10,000 nt of DNA from assembly GCF_020217025.1 (NCBI RefSeq), contig NZ_JAIWOF010000023.1:1-10000 (forward strand). Reading direction: 5' to 3'. A program made the position numbers and the translations under genes. The DNA is from Flavobacterium sp. Lineage in GTDB: Bacteria > Bacteroidota > Bacteroidia > Flavobacteriales > Flavobacteriaceae. Positions 1 to 6,743 of the stretch are shown here, in pieces (positions within the stretch are counted from its first letter, which is position 1; the number at the start of each line of letters is the position of its first letter). The notes beneath the pieces were generated by a model, which was given only the letters and a program-made list of their open reading frames with translations, was not told the origin of the DNA and searched no databases.

Positions 1-2090
1 TAACAGTAACCGCTATTGTTTGTACACTTGGTATGAACGCACAAACAAAAATCAATTATCCAGAAACAAAAAAAATCGACCATGTTGACACGTATTTTGG
101 CGAAAAAATCAACGATCCTTACCGTTGGTTAGAAGATGACCGAAGTGCAGAAACAGAAGCTTGGGTGAAAGCTCAAAACGTGGTTACTTATGGTTATTTA
201 GAACAAATTCCATACAGAAATCAACTTAAATCTAGAATGGAACAATTGTGGAATTACGAGAAAATTTCGGCTCCATTCAAAGAAGGTGATTACACATATT
301 ACTACAAAAACAACGGACTTCAAAATCAATCGGTTTTGTACCGAAAAGATAAATCGGGTAAAGAAGAAATCTTTTTAGATCCAAATACCTTTTCAAAAGA
401 CGGAACGACTTCGTTAGGCGGAATTAACTTTTCAAAAGACGGAAGCTTAGTTGCGTATTCCATTTCGGAAGGCGGAAGCGATTGGAGAAAAGTAATTGTA
501 ATGGAAACCAAAACCAAAAAAATTATTGGCGATACAATTGTAGATGTAAAATTCAGTGGTGTTTCCTGGTACAAGAATGAAGGTTTCTATTATTCAAGCT
601 ACGACAAACCTGTTGGAAGCGAATTATCAGCAAAAACAGACCAACACAAATTGTATTATCACAAATTAAACACTTCACAAAAAACAGATAAATTGGTTTT
701 TGGTGGCGATGTAAAAAGAAGGTATGTTGGTGGTGGCGTTTCGGAAGACGAAAAATATTTATTCATTTCGGCAGCAAATTCTACTTCTGGAAATGAATTA
801 TATTACTTGGATTTATCAAAACCAGACAGTAAAATAGTAACGTTAATTGACAATTACGAAAATGATAATGATGTTTTAGACAACAAAGGGTCAAAAATTT
901 ATTTGGTAACGAATTACAAAGCACCAAACAAACGCGTGGTAACTTTTGATTTATCAAATCCAGGAAAAGAAAACTGGAAAGATTGCATCGCTGAAACTGA
1001 AAATGTTTTGTCGCCAAACACAGGTAGCGGTTATATTTTCGCAAGTTATATGAAAGATGCCGTTTCATTCATTAAACAATACGATTACAACGGAAAATTA
1101 GTGCGTGATATTCAATTACCAGGTGTTGGAACAGCTGGTGGTTTTGGTGGAAAAGAAAAAGAAACTACTTTATATTTTTCTTTTACAAATTATGTAACCC
1201 CTGGAACTACTTATGCTTTTGATCCAAAAACAGGAAAATCAGAAGTATATCAAAAACCAAAAGTCGATTTCAATTCGGCAGATTACGAATCAAAACAAGT
1301 GTTTTACACTTCAAAAGATGGCACAAAAATTCCAATGATTATTACGTATAAAAAAGGGACAAAATTAAACGGAAAAAATCCAACTATTTTATATGGTTAT
1401 GGAGGATTTAATGTTAGTTTAACCCCTTCTTTTAGCATCGCGAATGCCGTTTGGTTAGAAAATGGAGGCGTTTACGCTGTTGCGAATTTACGCGGCGGTG
1501 GAGAATACGGTAAAAAATGGCACGATGCCGGAACACAATTGAAAAAACAAAACGTTTTTGACGATTTCATAGCAGCAGCTGAATATTTAATCAAAGAAAA
1601 ATACACTTCTTCAGATTATTTAGCGATAAAAGGCGGTTCAAACGGAGGTTTATTAGTGGGTGCGGTGATGACACAACGCCCAGATTTAGTAAAAGTAGCA
1701 TTGCCAGCAGTGGGAGTTTTAGATATGTTACGTTACCACACCTTTACCGCTGGGGCAGGTTGGGCTTACGATTATGGAACTGCCGAGCAAAGCAAAGAAA
1801 TGTTTGAATACTTAAAAGGTTACTCACCTGTTCATAACGTGAAAGCAGGCGTGAAATATCCAGCAACTATGGTAACCACAGGAGACCATGACGACCGAGT
1901 AGTTCCAGCACATAGTTTCAAATTTGCAGCGGAATTACAAGCTAAACAAACAGGAGAAAATCCAGTTTTAATACGAATTGATGTAAAAGCAGGTCACGGA
2001 GCAGGAAAATCGGTTGCTGCGACTATTCAAGAAAATGTAGATATGCAAGTCTTTACACTTTACAACATGGGTGTTAAAGAATTGAAATAG
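1..2090 (+). CDS. Prolyl oligopeptidase, secreted, family S9A (5' end outside window)
   Basis: Serine peptidase that cleaves short peptides after proline, probably in the periplasm. The first ATG is at 33, but the frame is open to the window edge and reads TVTAIVCTLG before it, then MNAQTKINYPET. This is the hydrophobic core and cleavage region of a Sec signal peptide, so the true start lies upstream and the ATG at 33 is probably internal. Numbering from that Met, the N-terminal half is the seven-bladed beta-propeller domain. The C-terminal alpha/beta-hydrolase domain carries nucleophile Ser536 (GGSNGG), Asp620 and Arg622 (DHDDRVVP) and His655 (KAGHGAG), the complete catalytic triad. Trp577 matches the proline-stacking Trp of the family. 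Length and sequence agree closely, from memory, with the roughly 705-residue E. meningoseptica enzyme. Nothing looks degraded. A terminator follows directly. Identity is very secure; only the start is unseen. Confidence 0.96.
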   Translation, partial: TVTAIVCTLGMNAQTKINYPETKKIDHVDTYFGEKINDPYRWLEDDRSAETEAWVKAQNVVTYGYLEQIPYRNQLKSRMEQLWNYEKISAPFKEGDYTYYYKNNGLQNQSVLYRKDKSGKEEIFLDPNTFSKDGTTSLGGINFSKDGSLVAYSISEGGSDWRKVIVMETKTKKIIGDTIVDVKFSGVSWYKNEGFYYSSYDKPVGSELSAKTDQHKLYYHKLNTSQKTDKLVFGGDVKRRYVGGGVSEDEKYLFISAANSTSGNELYYLDLSKPDSKIVTLIDNYENDNDVLDNKGSKIYLVTNYKAPNKRVVTFDLSNPGKENWKDCIAETENVLSPNTGSGYIFASYMKDAVSFIKQYDYNGKLVRDIQLPGVGTAGGFGGKEKETTLYFSFTNYVTPGTTYAFDPKTGKSEVYQKPKVDFNSADYESKQVFYTSKDGTKIPMIITYKKGTKLNGKNPTILYGYGGFNVSLTPSFSIANAVWLENGGVYAVANLRGGGEYGKKWHDAGTQLKKQNVFDDFIAAAEYLIKEKYTSSDYLAIKGGSNGGLLVGAVMTQRPDLVKVALPAVGVLDMLRYHTFTAGAGWAYDYGTAEQSKEMFEYLKGYSPVHNVKAGVKYPATMVTTGDHDDRVVPAHSFKFAAELQAKQTGENPVLIRIDVKAGHGAGKSVAATIQENVDMQVFTLYNMGVKELK

Positions 2091-2108
2091 AAAAGTTAAA
2101 AAACTGAT

Positions 2109-2133
2109 AAAAGAGCCTTCGGGCTCTTTTTTT
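2109..2133 (+). terminator. Rho-independent terminator of the prolyl oligopeptidase gene
   Basis: Bases 2109-2117 (AAAAGAGCC) pair perfectly with 2122-2130 (GGCTCTTTT) around a TTCG loop closed by C-G, the very stable cUUCGg tetraloop. A run of seven T follows the GC core (2127-2133). It begins 18 nt after the stop codon at 2090. This is the clearest terminator in the window. Confidence 0.93.
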
Positions 2134-2168
2134 ATGCAATAAAATTTCAAAAAACGGGTTTTCTAGTT

Positions 2169-2618
2169 ATGCAAATTTTAGTTTTTATATCAATCATTAT
2201 TACTTCTATTGGATTACAAAGTTGTAATTCAACCATTAAAAGTGTGTATCGAGATGACTTTAGAAGTGCTTCAAAACCTGAAATAGAAAAAGTTCAAAAA
2301 GAAGTCAATGCCAAAAACAGTAACAAAAGTATTTTATTTCTAACTCAAGTGTACAAGGGAGAAAAAATCATCATTTCACAAAATGGAAAAACGATTTACT
2401 CTGAATATCCCATCACTAATTTAAACAACAGAATTGCTTCTTATTTAAGTTTCAACAACCAACAAGACTTGGTAATTAAAGATATAAGTTCCAAAAAAGA
2501 AATCTTAATTCCTGCCAAAAAATCAAGCAAACACAAATATGTTTATGTAATGAAAAAAGTAACTAAAGGAAAATTTCAATTCATTATTACCTATAGCAAT
2601 ACACTTAGACCTATTTAA
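2169..2618 (+). CDS. Small lipoprotein of unknown function
   Basis: 149 residues. The N-terminus is a hydrophobic stretch (residues 2-16) ending in a lipobox, LQSC, with the lipidated Cys at residue 19, so the product is predicted to be a lipoprotein. After Cys there is no run of acidic residues of the kind used as a surface-export signal in Bacteroidetes lipoproteins, so it more likely faces the periplasm (inference). The mature part is rich in Lys, Ser, Asn and Ile, and looks beta-rich. I recognise no domain. The ATG at 2169 is the only in-frame start before the lipobox; it lacks the usual N-terminal Lys/Arg, although the untranslated codons just upstream would supply them. The gene starts only 35 nt after a strong terminator, and no convincing promoter fits between. 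The stop overlaps the stop of the opposite-strand gene by 8 bp. Coding status is likely but rests on the lipobox and frame length. Confidence 0.75.
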   Translation: MQILVFISIIITSIGLQSCNSTIKSVYRDDFRSASKPEIEKVQKEVNAKNSNKSILFLTQVYKGEKIIISQNGKTIYSEYPITNLNNRIASYLSFNNQQDLVIKDISSKKEILIPAKKSSKHKYVYVMKKVTKGKFQFIITYSNTLRPI

Positions 2619-3057
2619 CATTTCTAGCTAATTGCCCATCACCATAAAATTGCATCAATACAAAAGCGCCAATTAAACTTGAAGCAACACCTTCAAAGAA
2701 TAAAACTCCACAATACTGAATGATATTTATTTTTCCAACAAAAAAGAAAGTATCAGACAATGTTGTTAAATAGCTTTCTCCTCCTTTTGTATAGATGAAT
2801 GCAATTAAACCAACTATTCCGAGGAAAACGCCTAACACTCCTGTTAAAAATCCAGAAAATAAATTTTCAAAATAGTCCATTTTCCCTTTATCGTAATTAT
2901 GCTTGATTGTTTTATGAATTCCGTATAAAACTATAAAAGCGTTTAACGAGCGTAAGTAATTTTTACTTGCCAATCCTAAAAAATCCATTAATAGGAAAAA
3001 CAATCCGATACCTAAAAAAATTAGGAATGCATTTTTTAATACTGTTTTATTTTTCAT
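2611..3057 (-). CDS. Four-helix membrane protein of unknown function (possibly DUF4199-like)
   Basis: 148 residues, starting at the ATG complementary to 3055-3057. Four hydrophobic segments are visible at about residues 8-30, 35-51, 66-90 and 110-138. A short basic cytoplasm-like loop (about 48-59) lies between helices 2 and 3, and another loop (about 90-108) between helices 3 and 4. The pattern, a short helix pair with an R-S-L-N segment, then a basic stretch, then a Gly-rich helix, recalls the DUF4199-type small membrane proteins common in Bacteroidetes, but I cannot confirm that family by eye. No catalytic motif is seen. The gene lies 78 nt downstream of the AIM24-family gene on the same strand, but it has its own candidate promoter and an inverted repeat in that gap, so it may be separately controlled. 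The 3' end overlaps the converging lipoprotein gene. Confidence 0.8.
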   Translation of the reverse strand: MKNKTVLKNAFLIFLGIGLFFLLMDFLGLASKNYLRSLNAFIVLYGIHKTIKHNYDKGKMDYFENLFSGFLTGVLGVFLGIVGLIAFIYTKGGESYLTTLSDTFFFVGKINIIQYCGVLFFEGVASSLIGAFVLMQFYGDGQLARNVK

Positions 3058-3066
3058 AATTTCCAG

Positions 3067-3104
3067 AGTTTAGATTAATAAAATTACAAATTTTAATCTA
3101 AACT
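3067..3104. repeat. Perfect 12-bp inverted repeat around a promoter
   Basis: AGTTTAGATTAA (3067-3078) and TTAATCTAAACT (3093-3104) are exact reverse complements separated by 14 nt. The repeat lies between the AIM24-family gene and the membrane protein gene, both read leftward. It is not followed by a T-run in the leftward direction (the next bases read CTGGAA), so it does not look like a standard terminator. It brackets the candidate -7 element, so an operator or a 5' leader hairpin is possible. Confidence 0.7.
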
Positions 3105-3117
3105 ACTGAAAATCAAT
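3087..3117 (-). promoter_or_regulatory. Candidate Bacteroidetes promoter for the four-helix membrane protein gene
   Basis: Read leftward, ATTG (complement of 3114-3117) is followed after 19 nt by AAAATTTG (complement of 3087-3094). This matches the TTTG-N19-TAnnTTTG consensus with one mismatch in each box. Transcription would start near 3080, about 23 nt before the ATG. One arm of the inverted repeat (3093-3104) lies mostly in the spacer and reaches the -7 box; the other (3067-3078) lies just downstream of the predicted start. Confidence 0.45.
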
Positions 3118-3135
3118 ATATAAAAATAAGTTAAA

Positions 3136-3939
3136 TTAAAAACGATTGTCGCCGTCAAGCATTCTTCCTAATCCTCCAAGTAAACTTCCTTCCTCTCTAC
3201 TGCTTCCACCAGCTTTTGGTGCCGATGCTATAATTCTATCTGCTAAACGAGTAAATGGTAACGATTGAATGTAAACAATTCCAGGACCACGAAGCGTTGC
3301 AAAGAAAATTCCTTCCCCACCAAAAATGGTATTTTTGATTCCGCCAACAAATTCGATATCGTAATCTACGTCTTTGGTAAACCCAACCAAACAACCTGTA
3401 TCTACACGAAGTAATTCTCCTGATTGCAATTCTTTTCTGGCTAAAGTTCCGCCTGAATGTACAAATGCCATTCCATCGCCTTCTATTTTTTGCATGATAA
3501 AACCTTCTCCTCCAAACAATCCAGTTCCTAATTTTTTAGAAAATTCGATTCCAACTGAAACTCCTTTTGCAGCGCATAAAAAAGAATCTTTTTGGCAAAT
3601 GAATTTTCCTCCAAATTGTTGCAAATCAATCGGTACAATTTTTCCTGGATATGGAGAAGCAAAAGACACTTTTCGTTTTCCAAAATCTAAGTTTTGATAA
3701 GCTGTCATAAATAAACTTTCGCCTGTTAAAACGCGTTTACCTGCCGATAAAAGTTTTCCAAAAATTCCTGCTTGTTGTTCTTGACTTCCATCTCCAAAAA
3801 TAGTTTCCATTTTGATGCCGTTTTCCATCATCATGAAACTTCCAGCTTCAGCAATAACTACTTCTTGCGGATCTAATTCTATTTCCACATATTGCATTTC
3901 TTCACCATAAATATGGTAATCTATTTCGTGTGCTTGCAT
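3136..3939 (-). CDS. AIM24/TIGR00266-family protein
   Basis: 267 residues. The sequence has the features of the AIM24 (TIGR00266) family: an early AEAGSFMMM segment (residues 30-38), Gly-rich turns, and two copies of a GGEG-containing strand motif (LFGGEGF, 141-147; [15 protein letters not shown], 206-220), the second followed by IQSLPF (224-229). The fold is a beta-rich TRAP-like sandwich. The family is named after the yeast mitochondrial protein Aim24, needed for inner-membrane organisation; the role of the bacterial members is not established. There is no signal peptide or membrane helix, so it is probably cytoplasmic. The C-terminal tail (about 240-262) is Gly/Ser-rich and low in complexity. 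The length is normal for the family. The start is the ATG complementary to 3937-3939, just before the conserved N-terminal strand. It is separated from the five-gene cluster upstream by 114 nt containing a weak hairpin and a candidate promoter, so it is probably a separate transcription unit. Confidence 0.9.
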   Translation of the reverse strand: MQAHEIDYHIYGEEMQYVEIELDPQEVVIAEAGSFMMMENGIKMETIFGDGSQEQQAGIFGKLLSAGKRVLTGESLFMTAYQNLDFGKRKVSFASPYPGKIVPIDLQQFGGKFICQKDSFLCAAKGVSVGIEFSKKLGTGLFGGEGFIMQKIEGDGMAFVHSGGTLARKELQSGELLRVDTGCLVGFTKDVDYDIEFVGGIKNTIFGGEGIFFATLRGPGIVYIQSLPFTRLADRIIASAPKAGGSSREEGSLLGGLGRMLDGDNRF

Positions 3940-3967
3940 AATTTTTAGTTTTCTTAATTAGTCGAAA

Positions 3968-3997
3968 AGAAAATAAAATGTTACTACAAAACCCAAA
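3968..3997 (-). promoter_or_regulatory. Weak candidate promoter for the AIM24-family gene
   Basis: Read leftward, TTTG (complement of 3994-3997) is followed after 18 nt by TATTTTCT (complement of 3968-3975), a partial match to TAnnTTTG. The predicted start falls about 20 nt before the ATG at 3939. The spacing is one short and the -7 box is imperfect, so this is only a suggestion. The -33 box overlaps the T-run of the hairpin at 3995-4021. Confidence 0.28.
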
Positions 3998-4021
3998 AAC
4001 CGAAAATAATATTGTTTTCAG
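3995..4021 (-). terminator. Weak terminator-like hairpin after the five-gene cluster
   Basis: Read leftward, CTGAAAA pairs with TTTTCGG (7 bp, one G-U pair) around an 8-nt loop, and TTTTT follows immediately (complement of 3995-3999). It lies 32 nt past the stop of the dehydrogenase gene, where the end of the operon is expected. The stem is mostly A-U, so termination may be incomplete. Confidence 0.4.
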
Positions 4022-4053
4022 TTTTAAGTAATAAGAAATGTTTTATATGTAAA

Positions 4054-4878
4054 TTAAAAATGACCTAAAACAGATTTTCGAATTAACGAATTGAATGCCT
4101 TATATCCTAATAATCGTCTTATAGAACTCATGAAATTAGCATCAAATCCAATAGTATATCGTTTGAAATTTTTCTTTGGATTTTCAGCAATATTGAATAT
4201 AGTTTTTGTAATAATAGGAGTAAGATTTATATTCTTCTTAGTTTTTTTATGTAAAATGGCAGTCACTTTATCCATTAACCTGTTGTAAGTATGAATTTTA
4301 GTTGTATTACATTTGGCAACATTAGATTGAAAAGAAGTTGGAGCGTTTCCAAATTGAACGGTACTAACACTAATATTAAAATCAAGAAGTTCATATGCCA
4401 TACATTCTGAAAAACTTTCAACTGCTTGTTTAGTCGAGTGATAAAAACTACCTAATGGTAAGTTGACCAAACCTGCAATTGAAGAAATAGTGATGAATTG
4501 TCCAGAATTTTGACTTCTAAACACAGGGATGAAAGCTCTACAAACTTTGACAGCTCCTAACCAATTAACATTAACAATGTTATCAATTTTATGATCTTCA
4601 GACAACTCTACAAAACTCCGATACCCCAGCCCAGCATTGTTTAAAACAACATTGACTATTTTGTGCTCGTTAAGAATTTTATTTTTTGCTCTTATAATAC
4701 TTTCAGTTGAAGTAACATCAAGTTCATAACAAAACACATTTGGAGTTGTTGCTAAACCATCCGCCAAATCAATTGAAATCATGGTAGCTATAACCGTCCA
4801 ATTATTTTTCGCAAAATACAAAGCAGTTTCTTTACCTATTCCACTGGAAGCTCCAGTTATTAATATAGTCTTATTCAA
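4054..4878 (-). CDS. Short-chain dehydrogenase/reductase (SDR), TTG start
   Basis: 274-residue classical SDR, an NAD(P)-dependent oxidoreductase of unknown substrate; the layout resembles the 17-beta-hydroxysteroid-dehydrogenase-like group. Cofactor motif TGASSGIG is at residues 8-15, NNAG at 80-83, Asn105, catalytic Ser133, and YHSTK with Tyr146 and Lys150, so the active site is complete. The first in-frame ATG encodes Met33, inside the Rossmann fold, so the start must be earlier. TTG (complement of 4876-4878) gives the N-terminus expected for the family and lies 10 nt after the mtgA stop, behind an A/G-rich stretch that could help ribosome binding. The usual Pro-Gly after the active site is replaced (QFGNAPTSF, about residues 179-187), and the end of strand beta-2 (IATMISID) lacks the basic residue common in NADP-binding members. 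The basic C-terminal third is less conserved. It is the last gene of the tight five-gene cluster. Confidence 0.92.
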   Translation of the reverse strand: MNKTILITGASSGIGKETALYFAKNNWTVIATMISIDLADGLATTPNVFCYELDVTSTESIIRAKNKILNEHKIVNVVLNNAGLGYRSFVELSEDHKIDNIVNVNWLGAVKVCRAFIPVFRSQNSGQFITISSIAGLVNLPLGSFYHSTKQAVESFSECMAYELLDFNISVSTVQFGNAPTSFQSNVAKCNTTKIHTYNRLMDKVTAILHKKTKKNINLTPIITKTIFNIAENPKKNFKRYTIGFDANFMSSIRRLLGYKAFNSLIRKSVLGHF

Positions 4879-4888
4879 GATTTTCTTT

Positions 4889-5629
4889 TTAGTAATCTAA
4901 TTTTACATAACCGATTTCACGACTAATTCGCGCTTTTCTGCGATTAATGTAAGAGGATGAATTAGATGCTTTGTATTTTCTAGGATTAGGAAGAATAGCC
5001 GCAATTCCGGCAGCTTCATAACGGGTTAAACTAGCGGCATCTTTTCTGTACCAATGTTTAGCTGCTGCTTCGGCTCCGTAAACTCCATCACCCATTTCGA
5101 TACTATTAAGATAAACCTCCATGATACGTTTTTTACCCCAAATTAATTCAATTAAAACGGTGTAATACGCTTCTAAACCTTTACGAACATAACTTCTACC
5201 TTGCCAAAGAAAAACATTTTTTGCCGTTTGTTGCGAAATAGTACTTCCTCCTTTTAGCCTTTTACCTTTTTGATTGTTCTTGAAGGCTTTTTGCATGGCT
5301 TCAAAATCAAAACCAGAATGTTCTAAAAAACGACCATCTTCGCTAGCGATAACTGCTTTTTGAAGGTTTAATGAAATTTCATCAATTGGCACCCATTCGT
5401 GACTGCATATCATTTCTTTCCCATCTTTATTATGTTCTAAAGCGCGCATACCCATTAAAGGTGTAAACGGAACTGGAACAAATTTGAAAAGTAAAACAAC
5501 CGAAAAACTAATGATATTGAACCATAAAAAAACCAACCATAAGAAACGTAAAATCTTTTGACCTGTAGTTCTTTTTTTTGCTGGTTTTTTTGCTGAAGTC
5601 TTTTTACTTGGAGTAATTTTTTTTGCCAT
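4889..5629 (-). CDS. mtgA: Monofunctional peptidoglycan glycosyltransferase MtgA (GT51)
   Basis: 246 residues, close to the E. coli MtgA length. It polymerises lipid II into glycan strands on the outer face of the inner membrane and releases undecaprenyl pyrophosphate. The N-terminus is a Lys-rich cytoplasmic tail (residues 2-28), then a single membrane anchor (about 29-50), then the GT51 domain. All GT51 motifs are visible: EDGRFLEHSGFD (97-108) with catalytic Glu97, GGSTISQQTAKN (127-138), the KKRIMEVYLN motif (166-175) with the second Glu at 171, and IAAILPNP (209-216). No transpeptidase domain follows, which separates it from bifunctional penicillin-binding proteins. The ATG lies 1 nt after the stop of the oxidoreductase gene, implying translational coupling. 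Confidence 0.96.
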   Translation of the reverse strand: MAKKITPSKKTSAKKPAKKRTTGQKILRFLWLVFLWFNIISFSVVLLFKFVPVPFTPLMGMRALEHNKDGKEMICSHEWVPIDEISLNLQKAVIASEDGRFLEHSGFDFEAMQKAFKNNQKGKRLKGGSTISQQTAKNVFLWQGRSYVRKGLEAYYTVLIELIWGKKRIMEVYLNSIEMGDGVYGAEAAAKHWYRKDAASLTRYEAAGIAAILPNPRKYKASNSSSYINRRKARISREIGYVKLDY

Positions 5630-5630
5630 T

Positions 5631-6743
5631 CTATATTAAATCTGCTAATTCTTGTCCGACTAAACTACCTATAGCAACTCCCATTCCACCCATGCGAACT
5701 CCGCAATAAACGTTATTTGAAAGTTGTTCCACTATAGGTTTTTTATGAATTCCCACGCCCATAGTGCCGCTCCATCGGTGTTCAATTTCGAACTCCTGAT
5801 GTGGCAAAATTACCGTTTTTAATAACTCTTCCAAACGATTTTGAATCAATTCGGTTGTATCATGAGAAGTTGTGGTTTCCCCTTCGAAATCTAAGTTTCT
5901 TCCGCCACCAAAAAGAATTCTATCATTGATGTTTCTGAAATAAAAATAGCCTTTATCTAAATGAAAAGTACCTTTAATATCTAAATTCGGAATTGGTTTT
6001 GTGATTAAAACTTGTGCTCGAGCCGGTTTAACTTGATTATTAGTTATTTGTGATGCAAAACCGTTTGTGGTGAACAATAATTTATTGGTTTTAAAAGAAA
6101 TTCCATTGGTCTCCACCTCAACACCATCGTTTACTTCTTGAAAACTTGTTACGGTTTGACTGTTTAAAATCAGAATGTCATTTTGATGTGCTTTTTTTAG
6201 TAAAGCTTGCATCATATTTCCAGTATCGATTTGCGCTTCAAACGGATTAAAAATCAAATTTTCGAAAATACCTCCAAAATTAAAACGATCTACTTCTTTT
6301 GAAAAAACATCGGTTTTAAAAAGTGGTTTTATGATATCATTGATAAATGGAATTTTCTGAATGCATTCGTTATAAAACGATTCGTCTTCTTTTAGAAATA
6401 ATTCGTAACCGCCATAAGGTTTCAAATCAATTACCGAATCACCGAGATTTTTTCGAAGCAATTGCAATCCTGCATATCGTTTTTGAATGAGTTTAATGAC
6501 TTCTTCTTCGGTATGGGTTTTTAAATCGTCTATGATTTCGGAAATACTTCCAAAGCAGGCAAATCCTGCATTTTTTGTACTAGCACCTTGAGGCAAAACA
6601 CCTTTTTCGAGAACTAGAATTTTGGCAGAAGGAAATCGCTCGCGCAAAGCTAATGCTGAATGTAAACCCACAATTCCACTACCTACGATAGTAAAATCGA
6701 CGTTTGAAAACCAATTTTTTATTTCCCAATAACTGAGTTGCAT
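5631..6743 (-). CDS. FAD-dependent oxidoreductase, DAO family, substrate unknown
   Basis: 370-residue flavoprotein of the D-amino-acid-oxidase-like (DAO) superfamily. The dinucleotide-binding motif VGSGIVG (residues 20-26) and the acidic residue at the end of beta-2 (Glu46, VLEKG) bind the ADP part of FAD. GASTKNAGF (53-61) matches the segment that contacts the flavin in DAO enzymes. A second FAD-contact strand is near LLFTTNGFASQ, and the C-terminus has the family pattern HRWSGTMGVG, then GVRMGGMGVAIGSLVGQELA. There is no signal peptide or membrane helix. Family members oxidise amines and amino acids such as glycine, sarcosine or D-amino acids; nothing visible fixes the substrate here, and the short SYWE-W N-terminus occurs in several uncharacterised members. 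The start ATG overlaps the TAA of the DedA-family gene by one base (TAATG), and the stop is 1 nt before mtgA, so it is translated together with cell-envelope genes. Confidence 0.9.
   Translation of the reverse strand: MQLSYWEIKNWFSNVDFTIVGSGIVGLHSALALRERFPSAKILVLEKGVLPQGASTKNAGFACFGSISEIIDDLKTHTEEEVIKLIQKRYAGLQLLRKNLGDSVIDLKPYGGYELFLKEDESFYNECIQKIPFINDIIKPLFKTDVFSKEVDRFNFGGIFENLIFNPFEAQIDTGNMMQALLKKAHQNDILILNSQTVTSFQEVNDGVEVETNGISFKTNKLLFTTNGFASQITNNQVKPARAQVLITKPIPNLDIKGTFHLDKGYFYFRNINDRILFGGGRNLDFEGETTTSHDTTELIQNRLEELLKTVILPHQEFEIEHRWSGTMGVGIHKKPIVEQLSNNVYCGVRMGGMGVAIGSLVGQELADLI

Noticed and set aside
326-574. Minus-strand open frame of 82 codons inside the prolyl oligopeptidase gene
   Set aside because: It is antisense to an intact conserved enzyme, and has no recognisable domain.
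781-1068. Minus-strand open frame of 95 codons inside the prolyl oligopeptidase gene
   Set aside because: Antisense shadow of the propeller domain; Leu/Cys-rich translation without family features.
1968-2150. Minus-strand open frame of 60 codons crossing the end of the prolyl oligopeptidase gene and the terminator
   Set aside because: It runs through a clear terminator hairpin and conserved catalytic codons on the other strand; no supporting motif.
3067-3104. Inverted repeat as the terminator of the AIM24-family gene
   Set aside because: In the leftward direction the stem is AT-rich with a 14-nt loop and is followed by CTGGAA, not a T-run. Partial attenuation cannot be excluded.
3374-3697. 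Plus-strand open frame of 107 codons inside the AIM24-family gene
   Set aside because: The Pro/Ser/Asn-rich composition is the usual antisense image of a real gene; the minus-strand frame carries the family motifs.
4091-4288. Plus-strand open frame of 65 codons with a hydrophobic stretch, opposite the SDR 3' end
   Set aside because: It is antisense to a complete SDR frame; the apparent membrane segment comes from the AT-rich complement of Lys/Asn/Ile codons.
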